From positions 1 to 14,081 of the forward strand of contig JAWCNZ010000023.1 in assembly GCA_038848005.1 (NCBI GenBank): a stretch of 14,081 bases of DNA. Reading direction: 5' to 3'. Shown here piece after piece: positions 1-6,760 of the stretch (positions are counted from its first letter, which is position 1; each line of letters starts with the position of its first letter). The notes beneath the pieces were generated by a model. The model ran no database searches. It was given only the letters and a program-made list of their open reading frames with translations, and was not told the origin of the DNA. This DNA comes from JAWCNN01 sp038848005. Lineage in GTDB: Archaea > Thermoproteota > Bathyarchaeia > Bathyarchaeales > Bathycorpusculaceae. The position numbers were made by a program, and so were the translations under genes.

Positions 1-417
1 TCCGTTTGGACGGTTGATTTCTAGACATTTAAACCAAGCCCTCATAGCACGGTTCAAATGATGTCTCTGCCCAGCGGATAAAGGCGAAAACAATCGCATG
101 ACATCCAAAGGCTCTTTTATAGGCTGCTTAACAAACCTATCCAAATAGCCAATCATATTCCTTGCATTAGCAGGCTCATAACGCTTAAACTCAACATACT
201 GCAGAAACAACTCCCTCGTTTCAGGCCAACTTAAAACAAAGCCTTCAAAGGAAACACCACCAGCAGCTAAAGAGCTTAAGGCTTCACAAGGCTTCTCCAC
301 ACGCCTCACCAGCTCTCCAAGCCTATCTTCGCCTTCTATGCTTGAAGCTAAAGAACCCAAAGCCCTAGCTTGCTCCTCAACCCGTCTTTTTAACTGTTTT
401 ATCCTGTCTCCGGCCAT
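1..417 (-). CDS. Probable archaeal tyrosine recombinase (integrase), N-terminal part, runs off left edge
   Basis: An open frame of 139 codons starts with ATG at 417 and continues past base 1 without a stop, so only the N-terminal part is visible. A GAGG ribosome binding site lies 8 bases upstream of the ATG. Residues 1-60 are charged and helical. Residues about 65-135 resemble the SAM-like core-binding domain of archaeal phage-type integrases: an aromatic-rich segment, then a region with IGYLDRF and LDVMRLFSPLS, then an RHHLNRAMRAW helix. The catalytic R..HxxR..Y domain would lie outside the window, so recombinase activity cannot be verified here. Position supports the call: the gene lies 108 bp beyond the 3' end of tRNA-Glu and points away from it, as in many tRNA-integrated archaeal elements. 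It could instead be a decayed remnant. The family call is by pattern and context, not by a search. Confidence 0.68.
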   Translation of the reverse strand, partial: MAGDRIKQLKRRVEEQARALGSLASSIEGEDRLGELVRRVEKPCEALSSLAAGGVSFEGFVLSWPETRELFLQYVEFKRYEPANARNMIGYLDRFVKQPIKEPLDVMRLFSPLSAGQRHHLNRAMRAWFKCLEINRPNG

Positions 418-418
418 A

Positions 419-462
419 GGACGGTCCTCGCAATGTATTTGGGACGGTCCCGGGACGGTCCC
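419..462. repeat. Three GGACGGTCC palindromes upstream of the integrase start
   Basis: GGACGGTCC occurs at 419-427, and the longer GGGACGGTCCC occurs twice in direct contact at 441-451 and 452-462. Each unit is a palindrome around a central base. Centres are 11 bp and 23 bp apart, close to one and two helical turns. The proximal copy ends one base before the integrase ATG and fills the spacer between its ribosome binding site and start. A half-match, GGGACC, follows at 471-476. This looks like an operator for autoregulation, or a recombinase or accessory-protein binding array; which one is inference. Confidence 0.6.
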
Positions 463-477
463 AAAAGCCAGGGACCA

Positions 478-500
478 AAGAAGCCCATTTCTGGCTTCTT
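478..500 (-). terminator. Hairpin downstream of tRNA-Glu, possible terminator or att-arm structure
   Basis: A perfect 8-bp inverted repeat (AAGAAGCC and GGCTTCTT) flanks a 7-base loop, 26 bases beyond the 3' end of the tRNA. On the plus strand it is followed by a run of five T. On the minus strand the following bases are not T-rich, so a terminator for the tRNA transcript is only one reading. A structural element of the integration site is another. Confidence 0.35.
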
Positions 501-525
501 TTTGCTGAAGCAGGCAGTTTTGGAG

Positions 526-600
526 TGCTCCGGGCGGGATTTGAACCCGCGTCTCCGGCTCGAAAGGCCGGAATACTTGACCGGGCTATACTACCGGAGC
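526..600 (-). tRNA. tRNA-Glu (anticodon UUC)
   Basis: Read on the minus strand, a complete cloverleaf of 75 nt runs from 600 to 526. The acceptor stem is GCTCCGG pairing with CCGGAGC, followed by discriminator A. The anticodon stem CCGGC/GCCGG encloses the loop CTTTCGA, giving anticodon UUC (Glu). The T stem GCGGG/CCCGC encloses TTCAAAT. CCA is not encoded and there is no intron. The gene follows the GH1 gene on the same strand with a 56-bp gap. Its 3' half is the likely attachment site for the element whose integrase starts at 417; the second att copy would lie outside the window. Confidence 0.95.
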
Positions 601-656
601 TTCTTTTCCGTTAGGGCAACATGAGAGTATGTGTTCGTTCGAATAAAGGTTATCTT

Positions 657-2177
657 TTATGGGTTGGGGTTTTCTCCTTTTATTATTTTTTTGTATGTTT
701 CGGCGCTTTTTCTGGCTTTTCTTGTTTTTGTTTGTGGGTCGACTGCGTATAATCCGAATTTTGGTTTGAAGCCTTTTGCCCATTCGTAGTTGTCTGTTAA
801 AGCCCAGTAGAAGTATCCGTGAACGTTTATTTTTTCTTCGTTTATTGCTTTTTCTAGGGTTTTTAGGTGTTCTGTTATGAATTTTGGTCTATGCGTGTCT
901 TTTTCGTCTGCTATGCCGTTTTCTGTTATGTATAGTGGTTTTCCATATTTTTTCATTGAATGTAGGCAGTCAAGTAATCCTTGTGGGTATATTTCCCATC
1001 CTACATCTGATGTTGGTAGTCCGTCGGCTGATTTGGTGTTTGGTTGGCAGAGAAAACCGTAACCGTATACTGGTTCTGGAATTGTGGATGTTCCCACAAA
1101 TATTTTGGCTAAAATTTTGGTTTTTCCTTTTACTACGTTTCTTGTGTAGTAGTTTATGCCTATCCAGTCGAGGCGTTGCGCAAGGTAGTTTTTCATTTCT
1201 CCTTTTTCTTTTATGCTGTTGAGGTTTTCGTCTAACCAGCCGTCGCAGAAAGGCGCTATATAAAAGTGGTTGTGCATGTTATCCATTAACTCTGCGGCTT
1301 TAACGTCGGCTTCCCTTTCAGGCGAGAACGGTTTTATTGGGACTACGTTGTGTATTAATCCGACATTGGCGGCGCTGTTGCTGTCGTCATCAGCCTTTAC
1401 AGTGTCAAACTTTTTTATGCTGTCGTAGGCTCTGGCGTGGGCGATAACTATGTGCGTGGACACTTTTTGAAAGGCTTTGAAGTTTTGCAGTGCTGGTGGG
1501 AATTGAGCGTGAGATGCCATATAACCAGCTTCTGGCACCACTGTGGGTTCGTTAAAAGTTATCCAATTGTCAACTATGTCGCCCATTTTCCAAGCCATGT
1601 ACGCTGTGTACTTTGTGAATTCGATTATGGTTTTTTCGTCAACCCATCCTTTAGGGCCCATGCGCAGTTTTGTTTTATGAACTGTTATTGGGTTGTGAAT
1701 CCATAACGGCAGGGTGAAATGGTTTAGGCAAACAAAAACTTTCAAGTTTTTATCCCTTAAATCTTCTATTACAGCTCGATAGTGGCTTACGGCGTCTTTG
1801 TTGGCTTTTTCGTCAAGTTTTTCAATGGCAGAATCGTCAATGTCTACTTTGGCGATTTTTCCATCAGAAGCCCTTTCCACTCCAACTTCAACGGCGAACG
1901 TGTTTGAGGGGAAGATTCTGCTCCATTCAACCCCTATTCTGTAGGCGTTCAAGCCCAGCTTTTTGGCAAGTGCATGGTCTTGCTTGTACAGTTCCCAATA
2001 GTTCACGCCATTTTCAGGTAAGTCGCCGCTGACAATGCCTTTTTGTATGAGTGTTGGGTCATGCACCCAAGCATACCAGTCCGTGTTGGGGTCAATGTTC
2101 TTTCCAGCTGGGTCTCCCATCTCAAATTGGAATCCGCTGCTTGCTGCACCCCATAAAAATTTGTCTGGGAAATTCAT
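657..2177 (-). CDS. Glycoside hydrolase family 1 beta-glycosidase (LacS-like)
   Basis: This retaining glycosidase is expected to remove beta-linked glucose or galactose from oligosaccharides or glycosides. The protein follows the Sulfolobus LacS pattern from the start: FPDKFLWGAASSGFQFEMG, then DPNTDWY, VSGDLPENG, EWSRIFP and a NHFTLPLWIHNP segment. The acid/base glutamate lies in ITFNEP (E210) and the nucleophile in LYITENG (E419). The C-terminal aglycone-site region NYEWAKGF is present. Length, 506 residues, is typical. A TTG at 2198 extends the frame by seven codons, but the ATG at 2177 is preferred because GGTGA lies just upstream and the family starts there. No signal peptide is visible, so the enzyme is probably intracellular. 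It lies 60 bp downstream of the aconitase-X large subunit on the same strand and may have its own promoter. Substrate preference cannot be read from the sequence. Confidence 0.95.
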   Translation of the reverse strand: MNFPDKFLWGAASSGFQFEMGDPAGKNIDPNTDWYAWVHDPTLIQKGIVSGDLPENGVNYWELYKQDHALAKKLGLNAYRIGVEWSRIFPSNTFAVEVGVERASDGKIAKVDIDDSAIEKLDEKANKDAVSHYRAVIEDLRDKNLKVFVCLNHFTLPLWIHNPITVHKTKLRMGPKGWVDEKTIIEFTKYTAYMAWKMGDIVDNWITFNEPTVVPEAGYMASHAQFPPALQNFKAFQKVSTHIVIAHARAYDSIKKFDTVKADDDSNSAANVGLIHNVVPIKPFSPEREADVKAAELMDNMHNHFYIAPFCDGWLDENLNSIKEKGEMKNYLAQRLDWIGINYYTRNVVKGKTKILAKIFVGTSTIPEPVYGYGFLCQPNTKSADGLPTSDVGWEIYPQGLLDCLHSMKKYGKPLYITENGIADEKDTHRPKFITEHLKTLEKAINEEKINVHGYFYWALTDNYEWAKGFKPKFGLYAVDPQTKTRKARKSAETYKKIIKGENPNP

Positions 2178-2213
2178 GGTAATCACCTTTTTAGCCAAAA
2201 TACTACAAATAAC

Positions 2214-2227
2214 TTATTATTAAATTC
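2214..2227 (-). promoter_or_regulatory. Possible TATA element for the GH1 gene
   Basis: The minus strand carries an AT-rich box reading GAATTTAATAATAA about 40 bases upstream of the GH1 ATG. An archaeal start site about 25 bases downstream would give a short leader that still contains the GGTGA ribosome binding site. The element is AT-rich by chance in many archaeal gaps, so readthrough from the upstream gene remains possible. Confidence 0.35.
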
Positions 2228-2237
2228 TAACTGCCCT

Positions 2238-3410
2238 TTACTCTTTCAAGGCTGTTTTTAGGCATTCTTTTAATGGTGCAAGTATAATTTCAGCTTTGTT
2301 TAGTGTGGGCGCGTAATGGGCGGTTTTTGCAGAGTTTGTCATTATCGTTTTTATTCCAAGTTTTTCAGTCCACGTGACTACGGCGCATGTGTCCGTGAGA
2401 ACACGGCATCTGCTTTTTTCTATTTTTTCCACGTGTTTTCGTGCTTTTTCTTTTATGAAACGTGAAGTGCAAACCCAAAATTCCGTTTTGGCTTTTTTGT
2501 TGCCTATTAAATCTGCAATTTGCCTAATCTCGTTTAATGAACAGTGGGGGCAACCGACAAAAACCAAGTCGGGTTTTTCCGTTGACGTCGTGGTTAATTT
2601 ATCAACTGTATCCTTTATATCTCGTGTTTGCATAATTATTTTTTCTTCTACTCCACTGGTTTTTGTGTTGACGTTTTTGTGGTAAAACATGTTTGCCATG
2701 CCAGTAGATGCGAGGGCTGCCCCCAACTGTTTTAGGTTGTCTTTTGAAGCGTTTTGCAAACCTTGGATAATTGGGATTTTGTCTTCTAAAATTTCGCCGA
2801 GGAAAATTCCCAAAGCGCCGAACTCAACAACGTCTTCCAATTTGCCTTCCAATTTCACTAAAACTTTTGGTTGCCGATTTTCCGGTTGATGCATTCCGTA
2901 ATCTGGTGTTTTTCCAATTATTGCCGCTGCAAGAGCGCTTGGTCCACCTTCACGGTTTGTCCACGCTCCAACAACAGAGTTTGCGTAAACTACCGCTGAG
3001 GATTCAGCCCATGCTAAATGGGTGCCTTTCCTCGGCTTTCCTAAATAATACGGCGTGCACGTTAACGACTGTGTAAAACCCATTTTCTCAAAATATTCCC
3101 TAACCTTTAATTGTTTCTGGCATATTTCAGATGGAAACCTTCTGCACAAATATTCGCAGTCGAGACTTTGCGGGTTTAATGTGGCTTTCACTTTCACTTT
3201 TGCATTGGCGTTCGCTAGCGCTTCTAAAAATTCTGTTGGGGCATCTCCCAATGTTTTGTATGAAACTCCTGAAACATGCGCTGAGCTTATTGGTATAAGC
3301 CTTTTCGCATTGAAAAGTTCGCCTAGACGTACGAGAATTTTCATGCATGTTTGGGACGCCCAGCCGAACTCGCCGTCGTAGATGCGCTCTTCTTCCTTTG
3401 TCAAATACAT
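2238..3410 (-). CDS. Aconitase X catalytic (large) subunit, probable phosphomevalonate dehydratase large subunit
   Basis: In archaea, aconitase X two-subunit enzymes dehydrate (R)-5-phosphomevalonate to trans-anhydromevalonate 5-phosphate, a step of the archaeal mevalonate pathway to isoprenoid lipids. The 390-residue protein shows the family landmarks: MYLTKEEERIYDGEFG at the N-terminus, SSAHVSGVSYKTLGD, a TCTPYYLG segment, ESSAVVYANSVVGAWTNREGGPSAL, and GCPHCS near residue 287. Cys118, Cys287/290 and Cys342 are candidate iron-sulfur ligands; I did not check them against a structure. The ATG at 3410 lies inside the 3' end of the small-subunit gene (10-base overlap), which suggests coupled translation of a heterodimer. 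The alternative for the family is hydroxyproline-betaine or cis-3-hydroxyproline metabolism in bacteria, which is less likely for a split archaeal pair. Confidence 0.92.
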   Translation of the reverse strand: MYLTKEEERIYDGEFGWASQTCMKILVRLGELFNAKRLIPISSAHVSGVSYKTLGDAPTEFLEALANANAKVKVKATLNPQSLDCEYLCRRFPSEICQKQLKVREYFEKMGFTQSLTCTPYYLGKPRKGTHLAWAESSAVVYANSVVGAWTNREGGPSALAAAIIGKTPDYGMHQPENRQPKVLVKLEGKLEDVVEFGALGIFLGEILEDKIPIIQGLQNASKDNLKQLGAALASTGMANMFYHKNVNTKTSGVEEKIIMQTRDIKDTVDKLTTTSTEKPDLVFVGCPHCSLNEIRQIADLIGNKKAKTEFWVCTSRFIKEKARKHVEKIEKSRCRVLTDTCAVVTWTEKLGIKTIMTNSAKTAHYAPTLNKAEIILAPLKECLKTALKE

Positions 3411-3829
3411 GTTTGTTTAACTCCCTTTCTTTCCAAAATCTTGACGAAACCGTTATAAGCGTCAACTTCAACGACATCGCCGTTTCTTATTTGTTTGATG
3501 TCTATTTGGTCAATCATTGGAATGTTTGCGATTATGGCGCCGACAACCACAACTGGGTCGGCTTTTTGGTTAAGTATTGCTTTTGGTGCACAGTTTTTTT
3601 TGGTTAGGGCGTACAGTACGTAACTGCCAACTGTTGAGCCGTGTCCATGTGGAAAACACAAAACCTTGTCCTTTATGCATCTGCCATATAAATCATGGTT
3701 TTTCTCAATTATTTTTCCGTCTGCTGGGTCAACTCCGCCCAAGAAACTTATGGGTTTTGCAGATACAAGCGCTTCTGCTCTGCATTTTCCCTCAACGATT
3801 ACCCTTCCCTTCAACGTTATCTGCTGCAT
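3401..3829 (-). CDS. Aconitase X swivel (small) subunit, DUF126, probable phosphomevalonate dehydratase small subunit
   Basis: This is the swivelling domain that closes over the catalytic subunit encoded next to it. Family landmarks are LKGRVIVEGK, then ALVSAKPISFLGGVDP, and the GHGSTVGSY loop (residues 62-70), whose serines are expected to contact substrate phosphate or carboxylate. The frame can be extended to a GTG at 3877, overlapping the upstream HD gene by 35 bases. The ATG at 3829 is preferred because family members usually begin a few residues before LKGR, leaving a 13-base gap to the HD gene. The ribosome binding site (GTGTGG) is weak for this start, so the choice is moderate. The protein is 142 residues. 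The gene overlaps the large-subunit start by 10 bases, consistent with a single enzyme made from one transcript. Confidence 0.9.
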   Translation of the reverse strand: MQQITLKGRVIVEGKCRAEALVSAKPISFLGGVDPADGKIIEKNHDLYGRCIKDKVLCFPHGHGSTVGSYVLYALTKKNCAPKAILNQKADPVVVVGAIIANIPMIDQIDIKQIRNGDVVEVDAYNGFVKILERKGVKQTCI

Positions 3830-3842
3830 TTCCACACACTTG

Positions 3843-5123
3843 CTAATAGGATATTCTTGCTGTTGTTGGGGTTCCACCTAAAATTTTTGCTGATGCTTTG
3901 CTGACTTTTTCACGGTTTTCCTCTGTCGTATAAACACGTAATATGTTTATAAAGCCCTTGAGAACTTCAAAAATTTTTGAAATGTCGCTTAGGCGCTGTG
4001 GAACTTTTTGGTTTTCTCTTGTTTTGTAAAAGGCGGGAATCTCCATTGGCTCCATGAGCACTGAATGGTGATATGGCACTGATGGGACGGTTGGCACGTC
4101 TATGATTACGCTTTCGGCTTCAATACCAGCCGTTTTCGCAATATCTGTTTGAAGCTGTTTTCTATGTGTTTCTTTGCTGAAAATGTTTGAAATTTTAGCG
4201 TCTTTCTCATAAAAAGTCCATTCATAAGCGCATTTAAGCATTTTCCGCCTTTCAAGATTCCTTATTATCCAGCTGGATTTTCTACAGCTTTTCAGTTCAG
4301 CCCAAACAGTGTAGTCATCCATCGCCAAATACTCTTCAGGCGTTCTAAAACGTGTTAACCCCAACTCTTCATTTGCCCTTTCCATAGCCATAGCCAACAT
4401 TATTTGCGCGGCCCTTCCAACACGGTGAAAATATATGCTTTTGAAAGATTCTATTCTGGCTATTATGAGGGACTCAAGCGCTGAGAGGGCGCCTAAATCC
4501 ACCGCCAAATTCTCCCCGAGAACGTCAAAGGCTTGTATAAGCCTAAAAATGTCCACATACCCATATTCAGCGCCCGTGTGATGTGTATCCCTTACAACAA
4601 AATCAAGCTTGTCTACGTCAACCGCACTGCTTATTATCTGGTCAAGAAAAGCCTTTTTAGGTTTGTGAAGCCTACCAACGGCTAATCTCCCAACTTCTTC
4701 TAGGTTAAACCCGAACTTTCTAATAACGTCTTTTAATTCGCTGTTTGTAATTATCCAATATGTCATATCCTCATGCGTTTTACCCAACTCTTTATCAAGT
4801 AAATGTTCAAAAACATGCGAGAAAGGTCCATGTCCAACATCGTGAAGCAAAGCCGCAACCCTAACCATTTCCACCTCTTCTTTGCTTATGTACTGCGAGA
4901 TGTTCGGGTTTTCAACAACCTTTCCAGCCAAAAACATAACACCAACAGAATGCTCAAACCGTGTATGGTTTGCTCCAGGATAAACGTATTCCGCTCCAGC
5001 CAACTGCCGAAGCCTACGCAACCGTTGCACAGGAAAGGAATCAATAATCTCTTTTTCGCTTTCGGTTATGTAAACGTATCCATGTACAGGATCTTTTATT
5101 TCGCCCCAGTAATTTCTCGGCAT
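3843..5123 (-). CDS. SAMHD1-like HD-domain phosphohydrolase (COG1078), candidate dNTP triphosphohydrolase
   Basis: This cytosolic HD-superfamily hydrolase is likely to cleave deoxynucleoside triphosphates, judged by similarity to SAMHD1. Metal-binding residues are H58 (RFEHS), H94-D95 (LLHDVGHGPFSH) and D171 (DVDKLDF). K172 and D179 sit where SAMHD1 contacts the nucleotide phosphates and sugar. N-terminal residues D28, Q33 and R36 (IIDSFPVQRLR) match the SAMHD1 allosteric guanine-nucleotide site as I remember it. The 426-residue length fits COG1078. The ATG at 5123 has GGAGAG upstream. It is divergent from thymidylate kinase and is the first gene of a minus-strand run with the aconitase X subunits. 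COG1078 members are mostly uncharacterised, and some may act on other nucleotides, so substrate is inference. Confidence 0.88.
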   Translation of the reverse strand: MPRNYWGEIKDPVHGYVYITESEKEIIDSFPVQRLRRLRQLAGAEYVYPGANHTRFEHSVGVMFLAGKVVENPNISQYISKEEVEMVRVAALLHDVGHGPFSHVFEHLLDKELGKTHEDMTYWIITNSELKDVIRKFGFNLEEVGRLAVGRLHKPKKAFLDQIISSAVDVDKLDFVVRDTHHTGAEYGYVDIFRLIQAFDVLGENLAVDLGALSALESLIIARIESFKSIYFHRVGRAAQIMLAMAMERANEELGLTRFRTPEEYLAMDDYTVWAELKSCRKSSWIIRNLERRKMLKCAYEWTFYEKDAKISNIFSKETHRKQLQTDIAKTAGIEAESVIIDVPTVPSVPYHHSVLMEPMEIPAFYKTRENQKVPQRLSDISKIFEVLKGFINILRVYTTEENREKVSKASAKILGGTPTTARISY

Positions 5124-5175
5124 TTCTGTTCTCTCTCCAGCTGTCTCTTAAAATGTTATTAATGCATTTTTGCTC

Positions 5176-5181
5176 TTATAA
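5176..5181. promoter_or_regulatory. TATA-like core in the divergent HD/tmk intergenic region
   Basis: The 86-bp gap between the HD gene and tmk contains the self-complementary hexamer TTATAA, 29-34 bases upstream of the tmk ATG and 53-58 bases upstream of the HD ATG. It could serve either direction. A second AT-rich stretch at about 5148-5165 is better spaced for the HD gene. Confidence 0.4.
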
Positions 5182-5209
5182 TGTCTAACGCTGAAGGGAG
5201 CGTCTGAGA

Positions 5210-5821
5210 ATGGCGAAAGGAGTTTTCATTTGTGTTGAAGGATTAGATGGTTGCGGAAAGACGACGCAGACTAAACTTCTTGTGAGAAATTTAAGGAAGA
5301 TTGGATATGACGCTATTTACACTGCTGAGCCAACCCGTGGAAAAATTGGGCGATTTATTAGAAGGCACTGTTTACATGGAAAGGAAAGATTGCCAGCTGT
5401 TGTTGAAGCCTTGCTTTTCGCCGCTGACCGTTTTAAACATGTCGAAGACGAAGTGGCTCCCGCATTAGAAAAAGGAAAAATTGTTGTTTCCGACCGTTAT
5501 GTTTACTCTTCCTATGCATATCAAGGTGCCGCTGGACTAAACCTGGAATGGATTGAAAAAGTAAATGAAAATGCCATATGCCCCCACTTAGCAATTTTTG
5601 TTGATGTTGAACCAGAAATCGCGGTTAAAAGGTTAAAACCCAAAAAATCCGTTATGGAAGATTTGGAAACACAAAGAAAAGTGCGGGAAATCTACCTTAA
5701 TTTTGCCAGTAAAGGCAAACTTGTCAGAATAGACGGTAACAAACCCATAAAAACTGTGGCAACTGACATTTTAAAAGTAGTTTACGAATTTTTAAGCAAA
5801 ACCAATTTTAAACAAGCTTAA
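5210..5821 (+). CDS. tmk: Thymidylate kinase (dTMP kinase)
   Basis: The enzyme phosphorylates dTMP to dTDP using ATP in the cytosol, the last specific step before dTTP. The P-loop is EGLDGCGKTT (residues 10-19). EPTRG (41-45) and the conserved DRY (96-98) in VSDRYVYSSYAYQG bind dTMP and magnesium. A lid-like basic segment (RLKPKKS) and a FVDVEPEIA strand complete the family pattern. At 203 residues the length is typical. The ATG at 5210 follows GGGAG by nine bases. The stop overlaps the convergent gene at 5808 by 14 bases. It is divergent from a candidate dNTP hydrolase, which makes sense for nucleotide pool balance. Confidence 0.96.
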   Translation: MAKGVFICVEGLDGCGKTTQTKLLVRNLRKIGYDAIYTAEPTRGKIGRFIRRHCLHGKERLPAVVEALLFAADRFKHVEDEVAPALEKGKIVVSDRYVYSSYAYQGAAGLNLEWIEKVNENAICPHLAIFVDVEPEIAVKRLKPKKSVMEDLETQRKVREIYLNFASKGKLVRIDGNKPIKTVATDILKVVYEFLSKTNFKQA

Positions 5822-6320
5822 ACGATTTTAGCATCTTCTTTTTAGAGGTTTTGTTAATTTTGTCGATGATTAGGTTAGCGATGTCTTCTGGTGTTATGTG
5901 TCGCGGTCCTTTTTCGTGGAAAACATGAATTTCCATCATGTTTTCGTTGAATGTAAAGCGTATCATGTAATAATCAAATCTCAACGGAGTTTTCCTATAG
6001 TTCTGCCTTTTGTAATAACGCACTGCACAAAAGAAATCCATTGTTTCAAGCAGCCTATTATTTATAGCCTTTAACACCTTATCTGTTTCTTCTTTGTCTA
6101 AGTAGTTAAAAGCGTTAGCTTCGGCTATTCCAAACTCGAAAATCACCGTACACTGCGGAATAGACGGAACAGCAACTTCTTCCATGTTAAAGGCTTTTCC
6201 GTTCACTTCGTAAAGCGCTTGTATTATTGCTTGTTGCAGTCGCCTGTTTGAAGCCGAAGTGACGAAGCGCTCCAGCTTGTGAACGTTTTGCGGAAAATTT
6301 TCGTAAACTCCAAGCACCAT
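5808..6320 (-). CDS. Uncharacterised 170-residue protein
   Basis: I do not recognise this family. The protein is soluble by composition and has no membrane segment or zinc motif. An N-terminal helical part (to about residue 45) is followed by alternating strands and helices with several aromatic stretches (FNYLDKEE, DFFCAVRYYKRQNYRK, FDYYMIRFTFNENMMEIHVFHEKG). The C-terminus is lysine-rich (KINKTSKKKMLKSFK), which could contact nucleic acid. Its ATG overlaps the stop of the SSSCA1-type gene by one base (TAATG), so the two are likely translated together. Its 3' end overlaps the convergent tmk by 14 bases. Coding potential is supported by the operon-like junction. Function is not assigned. Confidence 0.82.
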   Translation of the reverse strand: MVLGVYENFPQNVHKLERFVTSASNRRLQQAIIQALYEVNGKAFNMEEVAVPSIPQCTVIFEFGIAEANAFNYLDKEETDKVLKAINNRLLETMDFFCAVRYYKRQNYRKTPLRFDYYMIRFTFNENMMEIHVFHEKGPRHITPEDIANLIIDKINKTSKKKMLKSFKLV

Positions 6321-6679
6321 TAAAACCTTTTAACTCTTCTTATTTTTTCAAGGTTTTCCAGCAAATCAGAAAGCGTTTTCCCAAGCTTTTGCAGTTCATC
6401 CACGTTTTGTTCAATTTGCATTTTATTCTGTATCTCCTGTATCTTCGTTAAGAGTGTAGCCTCAAGCGTGTCAAGAACCATGGAACCTGTTATTTTTGTC
6501 GGTTCTTCCCCTTCCTTCACAACTATAACTTTCTTTTCACATTTTGCACACCACAAATCGCCTGTTTTTAACCTAAAAATTGGAGACGCACACGCTGGAC
6601 AAGCCAAATCCGTAAGTGTTGAGCCTTGCCGTAATAGGTCAACCATCCGTTTGATGTGTTTTTCCTCGTTTTTCGACAA
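6320..6679 (-). CDS. SSSCA1 (Sjogren/scleroderma autoantigen 1, p27) family zinc-ribbon protein
   Basis: The 119-residue protein has a four-cysteine zinc ribbon (C27, C30, C44, C47: CPAC and CAKC) after a short N-terminal helix with the family phrase MVDLLRQGSTLTDLACPACASPIFRLKTG. A predicted coiled coil follows (about 65-117, many E, K, L and Q). This matches the archaeal UPF0148/autoantigen p27 group. Human SSSCA1 (ZNRD2) has roles in mitosis and telomerase-associated binding, but the archaeal role is unknown. The start is TTG at 6679, supported by a perfect GGAGGT eight bases upstream. It leads a two-gene unit with the protein at 5808-6320 and is divergent from the UPF0147 gene. Confidence 0.88.
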   Translation of the reverse strand: MSKNEEKHIKRMVDLLRQGSTLTDLACPACASPIFRLKTGDLWCAKCEKKVIVVKEGEEPTKITGSMVLDTLEATLLTKIQEIQNKMQIEQNVDELQKLGKTLSDLLENLEKIRRVKRF

Positions 6680-6712
6680 ACTTTAAAACCTCCAAATAGA
6701 ATATTTTGCAAA

Positions 6713-6727
6713 AAGTTATAATAACTT
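6713..6727. promoter_or_regulatory. 15-bp palindrome with TATA core between divergent genes
   Basis: AAGTTAT and ATAACTT flank a central A, giving a perfect palindrome with TTATAA inside. It lies 34-48 bases upstream of the SSSCA1 TTG and 34-48 bases upstream of the UPF0147 ATG at 6761, so its centre is 41 bases from each start. A start site about 25 bases away in each direction would leave short leaders that carry GGAGGT and GGTGG respectively. It therefore looks like one symmetric TATA element serving both genes. Confidence 0.6.
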
Positions 6728-6760
6728 ATGTATTGCACATTTATGGGTGGTGGCAAAGTC

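Noticed and set aside
433..624. Plus-strand open frame crossing the repeats and the tRNA
   Set aside because: It runs antisense through the complete tRNA-Glu and the palindromes and resembles no protein; it is a chance frame.
884..1222. Plus-strand frame with membrane-like hydrophobic stretches
   Set aside because: It is antisense to the GH1 gene in a T-rich part of the plus strand, which gives Phe/Leu/Cys-rich translations by composition.
2178..2198. TTG start at 2198 for the GH1 gene
   Set aside because: The GGTGA ribosome binding site lies between this TTG and the ATG at 2177, and the family N-terminus starts at the ATG.
3127..3477. Arg/Lys-rich minus-strand frame overlapping both aconitase X genes
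   Set aside because: It is in another frame of a clear family gene and has no recognisable pattern.
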